This document shows, piece by piece, positions 18,325 through 27,692 of a stretch of 64,000 nucleotides of DNA. The notes under the pieces were generated by a model. It was not told where the DNA came from, did not search any database, and saw nothing but the letters and a program-made list of their open reading frames with translations. Position 1 is the stretch's first letter; each line of letters begins with the position of its first letter. Source of the stretch: RFSX01 sp965230215. GTDB taxonomy: Bacteria > Bacteroidota > Bacteroidia > Chitinophagales > Saprospiraceae. The stretch is from positions 1,054,001 through 1,118,000 of the forward strand of contig CBDDKN010000001.1 of NCBI GenBank assembly GCA_965230215.1. The letters run 5' to 3'. Made by a program: the position numbers and the translations under genes.

Positions 18325-18732
18325 ATGAAAAAGTTCCTTTATTTCATTCTTGGACTGATTACATCTCTCGTTATCATATATCTTGTTGTCCTGAACCTAC
18401 CGCAGTCCAACACAAAGAACAAAGAAGCAGCCTACAGTTTTCAATCTGTCGAATTATTCAGCAAATTCACAGATGATGAATCGAAAGCCACTAAAGAATA
18501 TGTTGGCCAGGTCATAGAACTGGAAGGCAGACTTCTAGAGACTTCGAAGGACAAGTCCGGAGCAACAGTACTGATTCTGGATGGCGGAGATATGATGGGT
18601 GCTGTGGTCTGTACATTTGAAAGCAAGGTGGATCCAATGCCTGAAATAGGAACTACTGTAAAGTTGAAGGGACAATGTAACGGTATACTTACCGATGTTT
18701 TATTAAGCAAATGTAATCTTGTCAGAAAATAG
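18325..18732 (+). CDS. OB-fold (tRNA_anti-like) membrane-anchored protein
   Basis: A 135-residue protein with one N-terminal transmembrane segment (about residues 4-24) and an OB-fold domain of the tRNA_anti-like type: YVGQVIELEGRLLETSKD, TVLILDGGDMMGAVVCTFES, GTTVKLKGQCNGIL and a C-terminal LSKCNLVRK. This family is common in Bacteroidota and has no settled function. It is likely exported and membrane-tethered. The stop TAG at 18730-18732 is 7 bases before the ATG of the decarboxylase gene, so it is part of the ugd set. Confidence 0.65.
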   Translation: MKKFLYFILGLITSLVIIYLVVLNLPQSNTKNKEAAYSFQSVELFSKFTDDESKATKEYVGQVIELEGRLLETSKDKSGATVLILDGGDMMGAVVCTFESKVDPMPEIGTTVKLKGQCNGILTDVLLSKCNLVRK

Positions 18733-18739
18733 TAATTCA

Positions 18740-19675
18740 ATGAAAACAGTATTGATCACCGGTGCAGCTGGCTTCCTAGGTTCTCATCTTTGTGACAGAT
18801 TCATTAAGGAAGGATATATGGTCTATGCCATGGACAACCTGTTAACAGGATCCATGGACAATATCCAGCATCTAATGCCACTGGAAAACTTTCAGTTTTA
18901 TCATCACGATGTAACAAAGTTTGTACACATACCAGGAAAGCTAGATTATATCCTGCACTTTGCCTCTCCTGCCAGTCCCATAGATTATCTCAAGATGCCC
19001 ATTCAGACATTGAAGGTGGGATCTCTCGGTACTTTGCACCTCTTAGGACTTGCCAAAGCAAAACAATCGCGTATGCTGATTGCCTCGACTTCGGAGGTAT
19101 ATGGTGATCCATTGGTTCACCCTCAGAAAGAAGAGTACTGGGGCAATGTGAATCCAGTAGGACCTAGAGGCGTTTATGATGAGGCCAAAAGATTCATGGA
19201 AGCCATAACAATGGCATATCATAGCTTTCATGGGGTTGATACAAGGATCGTTAGAATCTTCAATACATATGGGCCAAGAATGAGACTACAGGACGGCAGG
19301 GCTTTACCTACATTCTTCACCCAAGCGATAAAGGGTGAGGACATTACTGTCTTCGGCGACGGAAGTCAAACCCGTTCATTTTGTTATGTAAGTGATCTGG
19401 TGGAAGGAATCTACAGATTGTTGTTCAGCGATTACAGCGAACCGGTTAACATTGGAAACCCTGTAGAGATCACTATTAAGCAGTTGGCAGAAGAAATTCT
19501 GCAACTAACCAACAGTTCATCAAAAATCATCTACAAGGATCTGCCTCAGGATGATCCCAAAATAAGACAACCTGATATAAGTAAAGCGAAATCTTTACTG
19601 GAATGGGAGCCTGTTGTGAGCAGAGCGGAAGGATTGGAGATCACCTACCAATACTTCAAGGATAAAATCAAATAA
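18740..19675 (+). CDS. UDP-glucuronate decarboxylase (UDP-xylose synthase)
   Basis: A 311-residue extended short-chain dehydrogenase of the UXS type. Features: GAAGFLGSHL NAD site (about residues 7-16), HFASPASPIDYLKMPIQTLK, STSEVYGDP, and YDEAK with catalytic Tyr146 and Lys150; RIFNTYGPRM and RSFCYVSDLVEG also match UXS rather than a simple epimerase. Converts UDP-glucuronate to UDP-xylose and CO2. With ugd it forms a complete UDP-glucose to UDP-xylose route. I use the ATG at 18740; a TTG at 18719 would add seven residues and overlap the OB-fold gene. The end overlaps the convergent cysN stop by 8 bases. Confidence 0.9.
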   Translation: MKTVLITGAAGFLGSHLCDRFIKEGYMVYAMDNLLTGSMDNIQHLMPLENFQFYHHDVTKFVHIPGKLDYILHFASPASPIDYLKMPIQTLKVGSLGTLHLLGLAKAKQSRMLIASTSEVYGDPLVHPQKEEYWGNVNPVGPRGVYDEAKRFMEAITMAYHSFHGVDTRIVRIFNTYGPRMRLQDGRALPTFFTQAIKGEDITVFGDGSQTRSFCYVSDLVEGIYRLLFSDYSEPVNIGNPVEITIKQLAEEILQLTNSSSKIIYKDLPQDDPKIRQPDISKAKSLLEWEPVVSRAEGLEITYQYFKDKIK

Positions 19676-20936
19676 TCATTCCTGCACCAACCGTATTGTT
19701 GGTCCCTTCATCAACCAAAATGAGTGATCCCGTCAACCTGTTTTTGCGGTAAGCATCCACGAATAACGGTTTGGTAGTACGCAATACAACACGTCCAACA
19801 TCATTCATCCTGATCTCGGTATCTTCCTGGTTTCTGTGAAGCGTATTAATGTCCAGTTTATATCTCACTTCCTTTACAACACATCTGGCTTGTTGAGAAG
19901 TGTGCATCAATGTATACTTGCCTCTGGCCTGTAGCGGCTTACTCTGATCAAACCAAACCAGCATTATCTCAATATCCTGACTTACCTCAGGTTTGTTGTT
20001 AACCCGGACAATCATATCTCCCCTGCTCAAATCGTAATCGTCTTCAAGCAAGACTGTCACTGACTCCGGAGGAAATGTTTCCTTCTGATCCCCAGACGGT
20101 CCCAGAATTCGTGAGACCTTGCTGGTGAAACCGCTGGGCAATAACAAAACTTCATCACCTACTTTCATCACGCCGCCGGCCATTCTACCAGCATATCCTC
20201 GAAAGTCATGAAACTCGTCACTGTAAGGTCTCACAACATACTGAACAGGAAATCGCATATCGATAAAGTTATGGTCACTCGCGATATGCACGTTTTCCAA
20301 ATAATACATAAGTGTAGGGCCATCGTACCAGCTCGTCTTCTGTGATCTGTGAACCACATTGTCACCCATAAGTGCTGAAATTGGAATGAAGTGTATATCG
20401 ACTACATCCAATTTGGCGGCAAACTTTTCAAAATCATCCTGGATCTTATTATATGTAGCCTCATCATAATCCACCAGGTCCATCTTATTGATACAAACAA
20501 CCAAATGCGGAATCTGCAGAAGCGAAGCTATGATAGCATGTCTCTTGGTCTGTTCGACAACACCATTTCTGGCATCAACAAGAATCAAAGCAACATTGGC
20601 AGTTGATGCCCCTGTTACCATGTTTCGTGTATACTGTATATGCCCAGGCGTATCTGCTATGATAAACTTCCTTTTTGGTGTTGAGAAGTACCTGTAAGCC
20701 ACATCGATCGTAATACCCTGCTCCCGTTCTGACTTAAGACCATCCGTTAGCAGTGCGAGGTTTACTCCTTCTTCTCCCCTTCTTTCACTTACGGTTTTTA
20801 TCTGATCGTATTGATCTTGGTAAATCGATTTACTATCATATAGCAATCGACCGATTAGTGTGGATTTACCATCATCAACCGAGCCTGCGGTAGTGAATCT
20901 TAGCAATTCACTGTTGTTATAATTTTCTGTACTCAT
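19668..20936 (-). CDS. cysN: Sulfate adenylyltransferase subunit 1 (GTPase)
   Basis: A 422-residue EF-Tu-like GTPase subunit of ATP sulfurylase. Visible: P-loop GSVDDGKST (18-26), REQGITIDVAYRYF switch I region, DTPGH switch II, and NKMDLVD for guanine specificity, followed by two beta-barrel domains. With CysD it makes adenosine 5'-phosphosulfate, coupling to GTP hydrolysis. Start is set at ATG 20936 (MSTENYNNSELLRF); a longer frame to 21008 would overlap cysD and is not conserved-looking. There is no C-terminal APS-kinase domain, unlike NodQ-type fusions. Lies 10 bases downstream of cysD in one operon. Confidence 0.94.
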   Translation of the reverse strand: MSTENYNNSELLRFTTAGSVDDGKSTLIGRLLYDSKSIYQDQYDQIKTVSERRGEEGVNLALLTDGLKSEREQGITIDVAYRYFSTPKRKFIIADTPGHIQYTRNMVTGASTANVALILVDARNGVVEQTKRHAIIASLLQIPHLVVCINKMDLVDYDEATYNKIQDDFEKFAAKLDVVDIHFIPISALMGDNVVHRSQKTSWYDGPTLMYYLENVHIASDHNFIDMRFPVQYVVRPYSDEFHDFRGYAGRMAGGVMKVGDEVLLLPSGFTSKVSRILGPSGDQKETFPPESVTVLLEDDYDLSRGDMIVRVNNKPEVSQDIEIMLVWFDQSKPLQARGKYTLMHTSQQARCVVKEVRYKLDINTLHRNQEDTEIRMNDVGRVVLRTTKPLFVDAYRKNRLTGSLILVDEGTNNTVGAGMII

Positions 20937-20946
20937 TTCTGCCTTT

Positions 20947-21852
20947 TTAAAAATAGCCTTGTTTCTTTCTGTCTTCCATACTCGTCTCGGAACGCTTGTC
21001 ATCAGCACGTCCTCCCCTCTCTGTCATTCTGGTTGTAGCTATTTCTTCAATAATATCTTCTATCGTAGAAGCTGAAGATTCCCATACGCCTGTACAGGTC
21101 ATATCTCCAATCGTTCTGCATCGAACTTGCGCGTCAAAAGGCACTTCACCTTCCTTTTTAGGGATATAATCACAATCTGCCAGAAGAATTCCATCACGCT
21201 GTATAACCTGTCTTGTGTGAGAGAAGTACAAGGAAGGCAATTCAACCTTTTCATTGGCCAGGTACTGCCATACATCCAGTTCAGTCCAATTGCTTATTGG
21301 AAATACCCTGAAGTGTTCTCCTATATTATGATTGCCATTAAAAAGATTCCAAAGTTCAGGTCTCTGATTTTTGGGATCCCACTGACCGAACTCATCTCTA
21401 TGTGAGAAAAAGCGCTCCTTGGCTCTGGCTTTCTCCTCATCCCTTCTGGCACCACCCAAGGCAGCATCGTATTTGCCTTTTTCCAATTCATCCAGGAGTA
21501 CAAAGGTCTGCAAACCATTACGTGATGCATTAAATCCTTTCTCTTCAACAACAAGCTTCTTATCAATAGCATCTTGCACTGACCCAACGATTAACTTGGC
21601 ACCAAACTTTTCAACCAAAGCATCACGATATGCAATCGTTTCAGGAAAGTTGTGTCCTGTATCAATGTGTAGTAATGGAAAGGGGATCCTGGCTGGATAA
21701 AAGGCTTTATGAGCCAGATATACCATCAGAATAGAATCCTTACCTCCTGAAAACATCAATACCGGGTTTTCAAACTGGGAAGCAACCTCCCGCATGATAA
21801 AGATGGACTCTGATTCCAGTTCCTTCAAATGATTGATATTGTACTCCATCAT
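20947..21852 (-). CDS. cysD: Sulfate adenylyltransferase subunit 2
   Basis: A 301-residue PP-loop ATPase subunit of ATP sulfurylase. The N-terminal FSGGKDSILMVYLAHKAF is the PP motif; LHIDTGHNFPETIAYRD, GARRDEEKARAKERFFS and FPISNWTELDVWQYL are conserved CysD blocks, and the arginine-rich tail ends in the family-typical KQGYF. Catalyses adenylation of sulfate with CysN. A close match to the Bacteroidota promoter lies immediately upstream (21868-21897). In this window the only visible user of activated sulfate is the sulfotransferase at 14034; no cysC, cysH or cysI is present here, so a role in polysaccharide sulfation is likely but sulfur assimilation cannot be excluded. Confidence 0.95.
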   Translation of the reverse strand: MMEYNINHLKELESESIFIMREVASQFENPVLMFSGGKDSILMVYLAHKAFYPARIPFPLLHIDTGHNFPETIAYRDALVEKFGAKLIVGSVQDAIDKKLVVEEKGFNASRNGLQTFVLLDELEKGKYDAALGGARRDEEKARAKERFFSHRDEFGQWDPKNQRPELWNLFNGNHNIGEHFRVFPISNWTELDVWQYLANEKVELPSLYFSHTRQVIQRDGILLADCDYIPKKEGEVPFDAQVRCRTIGDMTCTGVWESSASTIEDIIEEIATTRMTERGGRADDKRSETSMEDRKKQGYF

Positions 21853-21867
21853 AATATATTAGGAGCA

Positions 21868-21897
21868 CAAAAATAACGAGTTTTATGCTATGATCAA
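21868..21897 (-). promoter_or_regulatory. Bacteroidota-type promoter of cysD-cysN
   Basis: On the minus strand, TTG (21897-21895), a 19-base spacer, then TATTTTTG (21875-21868). This fits the established Bacteroidota consensus TTTG/TTG-N17-23-TAnnTTTG exactly at the -7 element. The predicted transcription start is about 10 bases upstream of the cysD ATG, giving a very short leader. Confidence 0.65.
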
Positions 21898-21930
21898 GAG
21901 CTAGAAGTTTTTATTAGTCAGGAAACGACA

Positions 21931-23765
21931 TCAGTTGTCACAATCCTCAATTGTGACAGTAAATTCAGAACCTGCTGATATCTCGAAACCAGCAGTAAAT
22001 TCAATAGATTGACCTGCTTTGAATTCACAATTACTTCCAGGAATAATAATGGCATCGGAGCTGATTTCCATCTTAGCCTGTAATATGGTATCTGTAATCA
22101 TACCTGATGCACTAAGGTAATCACCATCGCAATCCGGTAATGTAGAAATTGGATCATATGTAAATTCCCATTGAAAAGCGGCATTGCTCCATCTGTCATC
22201 CCACTCTATAAAATATTGTGTGCCAGCGGTCACCGAGAGCTCTTCTATTAATGATGCATATAGGTCTGTAGGAGAACTCGCACAGTCATCATCACTATAG
22301 GCTACCAAGACAAGTCCATCACAATGCCCTTCCCAAATCCAGACTCTTGTGTCTACCCCTTCCCCGCATGACCCAAGGGTTATGTGACCATTGGTTGATG
22401 GTGTAAAGGTAAACCAGTCTGCATGCATGGCATTTGGATTTGTAGCACCATTCCCGTGATCGGGATGCGCATTAAGTATAGTGCTTGAGCTTAAAGAGGA
22501 TGAACTCGAACACATAGCATTATCACAAAAGCAATCAGAATGTCTTGAGCGCATTAAAGCACCCGGCTGAATGCCAAAACCTTTTGAAAAGTCTATGCCT
22601 ACTGGATCCTGGTGACAATAACTCATTACTGTTCCGCCATCAGATGGAATGATTGGATTGTCAGGATCATAACAATTTCCATTGGGTGTCCCATGGACAT
22701 TACCACAATCATCAATCTGTTGATTTCCTGTTGGACCCCAAACACAATCGTGAGTGTGCATCGACCAAAATTGTGTCCCAATTCATGTGCAACAACTTGC
22801 ACATCCCAGGACCAGGCAGGATAAAAGTTGTATGAATTTGTCAAGTCACTGTATGCGTAAGGTGCATTCCCACATAACTCGTCGACATAGGCCAAGCCAC
22901 CATTGGCACCTGGATCATTCGTCAATAGGTGGGCAAGATCTCCATTGAATCCATTATTGTTCAATTCATCTTCAAAATCGTATAGGCCTGAATTGTTATC
23001 TGCATATGGATCCAAAGATGTCCAAATAGAAATCTGTGATATCTGAACCGGAAGATTTTCACTTCCATAGAGTATAAAAACTTCGGTAAACATATCAACC
23101 ACATAGTCGATCAGTAGTGTGGTATCTGAGTTGAAATTTAAGAAGAGGTTGTGGTCACATTCAAAGTATATATCTACAGCTTCACTGCATGCATTGCTGC
23201 TTTTCCCGAACTCTTGTACGATATGGTCTCGTGGATCATCTGGCAGTATCTGCTCGCACTTCAATTCAAATGCCTCGTCTATATTACGGGACTCGAATAT
23301 GTACTGGCTTTTAAGAGATCGCGAATAGGCTATAGTGTAGGTCTTGTCTTTGAATCTGACAAGCCCTGAAACTATATTGTTTCGAATATTTAGAGATACT
23401 GAAGATTGTGTTTCGCTGCCTTTTACGAAGCCTTTAAAGTGCTGCGCCTTTTGATAGTTTATTACGTCTTCTTTCTTACTTGATTTTTTGCTTGTGACCA
23501 GAAATGAAGGACTGTATATATCTATGGCTTCCAGAGAGAGCGTAAGCTGACTTGCATCAATTGGTATTTGGAGTTCAAAATTGCCAGACTTGGATAAAGA
23601 GAGATCTAATTGTGCTTCAGAAAAGTCAAATGCCAGAACCTCTGACACACCATTCACATCATAAAGTGTGCAGACATCTGAGTGTTGCCATTTCTGCTGA
23701 CCAAAAGTACATTCTGGTAGCATTAATGCCATAACAGCAATACATATTAAACTGTAAAGTTTCAT
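21931..23765 (-). pseudogene. Secreted M12B-like zinc metalloprotease, frameshifted
   Basis: Two overlapping frames form one protein of about 610 residues. The first (from ATG 23765) has a signal peptide (residues 1-22), a propeptide-like region and a reprolysin-like domain up to VVAHELGHNFG; it then runs off-frame. The second frame resumes with MHTHDCVWGP and VMSYCHQ, i.e. the third zinc histidine, the disulfide cysteines and the Met-turn. A single missing base near 22764-22766 (GGTCG where GGTTCG would restore HELGHNFGSMHTH) explains the break. Downstream is a PPC/CUB-like sandwich with YSDDDCASS, then a C-terminal coathanger-like beta repeat (SIEFTAGFEISAGSEFTV) common in type IX-secreted proteins. 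Either a true recent null allele or a sequencing error. Confidence 0.8.
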
Positions 23766-23920
23766 TTCGCTAAGCTTTGATCTTATACGGTGAAACTTTA
23801 ACCCTCCTTAAAAATGATTTTTTATTGTTCTATCGGGAGCGAATTTATCTCAATTAGCAGCTAGGCAGGTAATTATTCCTTTTGTAACTGGAGTTTTGCA
23901 AATTGCTTGACAGAAATCAA

Positions 23921-23953
23921 AGAAAAACCCCTATAGCCGAGGGCTACAGGGGT
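23921..23953 (-). terminator. Rho-independent terminator of nrdA
   Basis: On the minus strand a 12-base stem ACCCCTGTAGCC / GGCTATAGGGGT with one mismatch and a 3-base loop is followed by TTTTTCT. It starts 28 bases after the nrdA stop. Confidence 0.85.
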
Positions 23954-23981
23954 GTATATTTTGAAACCCGGATCGTTCGAG

Positions 23982-26366
23982 TTAGCTACCACACATCAGG
24001 CAACCATCTTCCATTGTACAGGCAGCACCTTCTTGTATTTCAGCATTCTCCTCATTAAGATCCATAACTTCTTTTCCATCTCCATACTTCTTCTTGTAAT
24101 CCGCACTAAGTGAAAATTTAATCGGATCAACAGCGGCCTTAGATCTTAGGTAATACATACCTGTCTTAAGACCTTTCTTCCATCCATAGAAGTGCATCGA
24201 AGTTAGCTTGGCTAAGTTTGGATTTTCAACAAAGAGATTCAGACTCTGGCTCTGGCAGATGTAAGCTCCGCGATCAGCAGCCATATCAATTATCACTCTT
24301 TGCTTGATTTCCCAAACCGTCTTATATAGTTCTTTTATATCCTGTGGTATGTTGTCGATATTCTGGATACTACCATTAGCCGCCATCAACCTTTCTTTCA
24401 TCTCATGATCCCAAAGCCCCATTTCAATCAGATCCTTAAGAAGGTGTTTGTTGACAACTACATACTCACCAGATAGTGTTCTTCGGCTATAAATATTAGA
24501 TGTATATGGCTCAAAACACTCATTATTACCCAGGATTTGAGAAGTAGATGCTGTAGGCATTGGAGCCAATAGCAAACTGTTACGTAATCCTGTTTCCTTA
24601 ATCGTAGTCTTAAGTGAATCCCAATCCCATCTCGTAGATGGTGTTACATTCCACATATCAAATTGCAGGATCCCCTGACTTGCCGGACTGCCTTCGAACG
24701 TCTTGTAAGCACCTTCTTTCTGAGCCAAAGCATTAGATTCAGTAAGTGCTGCAAAATAGATCGTCTCGAAGATATCCTTGTTAAGCTGAATCGCTTCAGG
24801 GCTATCAAATGGCATTCTCATTCCAATGAAAGCATCTGCAAGTCCCTGAACACCAATACCAATTGGTCTGTGCTTCATATTGGAATTCTCTGCTTCCTTT
24901 ACAGGATAGTAATTTACATCGATAACCTTGTTCAGGTTTCTTGTAACTACTCTTGTTATATCATAAAGCTTCTGGAAGTCGTAAGTCTGTGTTTCGTTAT
25001 CAACAAACTTCCCTAAAGAGATTGAAGCCAGGTTACATACAGCTACTTCATCTGGAGATGTGTACTCCAGAATCTCTGTACAAAGGTTGCTTGATCTGAT
25101 CGTACCAAGATTCTTTTGGTTCGACTTTTCGTTTGCTGCGTCTTTATATAAAATATAAGGCGTACCTGTTTCAATTTGGGATTCCATAATTGCACCCCAC
25201 AGATCTCTTGCCTGAACAGTCTTACGAGCTATGCCTTGGCTTTCATACTTTGTGTATAGCGCCTCAAACTCATCACCATATGCATCATATAAGCCAGGAG
25301 CTTCATTCGGGCAGAATAGAGACCAATCTCCATTCTCCTCCACTCTCTTCATAAATAAATCAGATATCCACATGGCGTAGAAAAGATCACGCGCACGCAT
25401 TTCCTCTTTACCGTGATTCTTCTTCAAGTCTAGGAAATCAAAGATATCTGCATGCCAAGGTTCAAGGTATACAGCAAAAGCACCCTTACGCTTTCCACCG
25501 CCCTGATCAACATAACGCGCTGTATCATTATAAACTCTCAACATAGGGATAATTCCATTGGAAGTACCACCTGTTCCTTTGATGTAAGAACCCTGAGCAC
25601 GGATGTTGTGTATACTTAGACCAATACCACCAGCTGACTGGGATATCTTGGCACATCTGCTCAAGGTCTCAAAGATGCCACTAATACTATCATCCGTCAT
25701 GCTTAGAAGGAAGCAAGAAGACAGTTGTGGTTTTGGTGTTGAAGCATTAAAAAGAGTCGGAGTAGCGTGGATGAACCATTTCTCCGACATTAGATTATAA
25801 GTCTCGATAGCTGCCTCTATATCTTCTCCATGAATACCGATGGCCGCACGCATCAGCAGGTGTTGTGGTCTTTCCACAACTTTACCATTCATTCTTAGAA
25901 GATATGAACGCTCAAGTGTTTTGAATCCGAAATAATCAAAGCTATAATCTCTGTCATAGATGATTGCAGAATCAAGTGTAGAGGCATTATCCTCAATGAT
26001 CTTTATATACTTATCTGCTATAAGACCAGCTTTATCACCGGTTTTGGGATCTATGTAATCATAGAGTGCCCGCATAGTTTCTGAAAAGGACTTCAGTGTA
26101 TTTTTGTGCAAATTCGAAACAGCTATACGCGCTGCTAGTATTGCATAATCCGGATGCTCTGTAGCTAGAGATGCAGATGTCTCTGCCGCCAGGTTATCCA
26201 GTTCTGAAGTGGTTACACCATCGTAAAGTCCGTTGATTACTTTTTTAGCTATCTCAATATGATCTATATATTGAGGATCCAGACCATAACACATTTTCTT
26301 AACTCGAGCCGTGATTTTATCAAAGCTGACATCTTCACGTCTCCCGCTTCTTTTAATTACTTCCAT
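23982..26366 (-). CDS. nrdA: Ribonucleoside-diphosphate reductase, alpha subunit
   Basis: A 794-residue class I ribonucleotide reductase large subunit. An N-terminal ATP-cone (MEVIKRSGRREDVSFDKI, about residues 1-95) gives overall allosteric control by dATP/ATP. The barrel has LSSCFLLSM (first redox Cys), NLCTEI with Asn427, Cys429 and Glu431 as catalytic residues, and PTASTSQILGNNE. The C-terminal tail ends CTMEDGCLMCGS with the redox-shuttle cysteines. Reduces NDPs to dNDPs with NrdB. The gene is 98 bases downstream of nrdB on the same strand and ends at a strong terminator, so the operon is nrdB-nrdA. Confidence 0.96.
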   Translation of the reverse strand: MEVIKRSGRREDVSFDKITARVKKMCYGLDPQYIDHIEIAKKVINGLYDGVTTSELDNLAAETSASLATEHPDYAILAARIAVSNLHKNTLKSFSETMRALYDYIDPKTGDKAGLIADKYIKIIEDNASTLDSAIIYDRDYSFDYFGFKTLERSYLLRMNGKVVERPQHLLMRAAIGIHGEDIEAAIETYNLMSEKWFIHATPTLFNASTPKPQLSSCFLLSMTDDSISGIFETLSRCAKISQSAGGIGLSIHNIRAQGSYIKGTGGTSNGIIPMLRVYNDTARYVDQGGGKRKGAFAVYLEPWHADIFDFLDLKKNHGKEEMRARDLFYAMWISDLFMKRVEENGDWSLFCPNEAPGLYDAYGDEFEALYTKYESQGIARKTVQARDLWGAIMESQIETGTPYILYKDAANEKSNQKNLGTIRSSNLCTEILEYTSPDEVAVCNLASISLGKFVDNETQTYDFQKLYDITRVVTRNLNKVIDVNYYPVKEAENSNMKHRPIGIGVQGLADAFIGMRMPFDSPEAIQLNKDIFETIYFAALTESNALAQKEGAYKTFEGSPASQGILQFDMWNVTPSTRWDWDSLKTTIKETGLRNSLLLAPMPTASTSQILGNNECFEPYTSNIYSRRTLSGEYVVVNKHLLKDLIEMGLWDHEMKERLMAANGSIQNIDNIPQDIKELYKTVWEIKQRVIIDMAADRGAYICQSQSLNLFVENPNLAKLTSMHFYGWKKGLKTGMYYLRSKAAVDPIKFSLSADYKKKYGDGKEVMDLNEENAEIQEGAACTMEDGCLMCGS

Positions 26367-26464
26367 GTTCTCATTACTTGTTTAGAGGTGAAAAAAATAC
26401 CTCAGTGTTGGTTTAAAAAAAGAATTCTGTTTTCCCGTATTGACCCTTAGTGTAGTTGACTGGA

Positions 26465-27442
26465 TTAGAAATCTTCATCTAATGAGAAAATCTGCTTATC
26501 CTTCTCGGCCATTACACCGGCCTTTTGGTAATCGCCTACCCTTTTTTCAAAAAAGTTGGTTTTTCCTTGTAATGAAATTAAATCCATCCACGGGAATGGG
26601 TTCTCAGCGTTATATACCTTTTCGTTACCCAATGCAACAAGCAATCTGTCAGCTACGAATTCAATATACTGACACATTGAATCTGCATTCATACCGATCA
26701 GACGGACAGGTATGGCATCGGAAACAAATTCTTTTTCAATTTCAACCGCATCACAGATGATGGTCTCGATTGTTTCTTTTGGAAGTTTTTCAACAATATG
26801 ATTGTTATAAAGCAAGCATGCAAAATCGCAATGCATTCCTTCATCACGAGAAATCAACTCATTTGAAAAAGATAGTCCTGGCATCAGTCCTCTCTTTTTC
26901 AACCAGAAGATTGAACAGAATGATCCGGAGAAGAAAATACCCTCCACAGCTGCAAATGCTATCAATCGCTCTGTGAAGCTTGCATCATCTATCCATCTCA
27001 ATGCCCAATCAGCTTTTTTCTTAACGCAATCCAGGTTCTCAATGGCGTTAAGTAAGTAGTCTTTCTCTTTATTATCTTTTATATATGTATCAATTAACAG
27101 GGAGTACGTTTCTGAATGAATGTTTTCCATCATGATTTGGAATCCATAGAAAAACTTGGCTTCAGTGTATTGTACTTCGCTGACCATGTTGTCAGCAAGG
27201 TTCTCATTCACGATACCATCACTCGCTGCAAAAAACGCCAATACATGTTTTATAAAATGTTTCTCATCGTCATTAAGTCTGTTTTCCCAATCTGATATAT
27301 CCTGGTGTAAGTCTATCTCTTCTGCTGTCCAGAAGCTTGCTTCAGACTTCTTATAAAATGACCAGATGTCATTGTGTTCGATGGGGAATAATACAAACCG
27401 ATTTGGATTTTCTTTCAATAAAGGTTCTACCTGCTGTGTCAT
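26465..27442 (-). CDS. nrdB: Ribonucleoside-diphosphate reductase, beta subunit
   Basis: A 325-residue class Ia small subunit. The dimetal/tyrosyl radical site is intact: ENIHSETYS gives Glu106, His109 and radical Tyr113 in the E-x2-H-x3-Y spacing; SRDEGMHCDFACLL supplies the second Glu and His. The C-terminal IFSLDEDF matches the tail that docks into NrdA. Generates the radical for nucleotide reduction. It is the first gene of the nrdBA operon; the 308 bases upstream hold a large hairpin and a DnaA-box pair. ATG start at 27442. Confidence 0.96.
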   Translation of the reverse strand: MTQQVEPLLKENPNRFVLFPIEHNDIWSFYKKSEASFWTAEEIDLHQDISDWENRLNDDEKHFIKHVLAFFAASDGIVNENLADNMVSEVQYTEAKFFYGFQIMMENIHSETYSLLIDTYIKDNKEKDYLLNAIENLDCVKKKADWALRWIDDASFTERLIAFAAVEGIFFSGSFCSIFWLKKRGLMPGLSFSNELISRDEGMHCDFACLLYNNHIVEKLPKETIETIICDAVEIEKEFVSDAIPVRLIGMNADSMCQYIEFVADRLLVALGNEKVYNAENPFPWMDLISLQGKTNFFEKRVGDYQKAGVMAEKDKQIFSLDEDF

Positions 27443-27528
27443 GGGCTCTGTTAGTTAATTGGTTGTGCGAACAAATTAAAGAATATTATATATATAAAAA
27501 AAATTAATATAAAAAAACTGCGAGGAAT

Positions 27529-27569
27529 CTGCTAGAAATTTTTGCTTTGAAAAATTTCCTGTGTAGCAG
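27529..27569 (-). promoter_or_regulatory. Leader hairpin upstream of nrdB
   Basis: Inverted repeat with outer arms CTGCTA/TAGCAG and inner arms GAAATTTTT/AAAAATTTC around a 6-base loop; a 5-base bulge lies on one side. That gives 15 paired positions. It lies 87-127 bases upstream of the nrdB ATG, in the 308-base gap between corA and nrdB. No T run suited to termination follows on the minus strand. Role unknown: operator, mRNA leader structure or corA 3' end. Confidence 0.45.
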
Positions 27570-27692
27570 CATCCTGTATTTGGGGAAAAAAATTAATACT
27601 CCGACGATCTCATCCCTACCTTTTTCACAGTTTTACTCAGATTAATTTCTAAGGCAAATTAAATAAGAAAATATTGTAATATGTCATTTGAG

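Noticed and set aside
19668..21852. cysDN as an ordinary sulfur assimilation operon
   Set aside because: No cysH, cysI or cysC adjacent and it sits at the end of a glycan locus with a sulfotransferase; not excluded but less likely.
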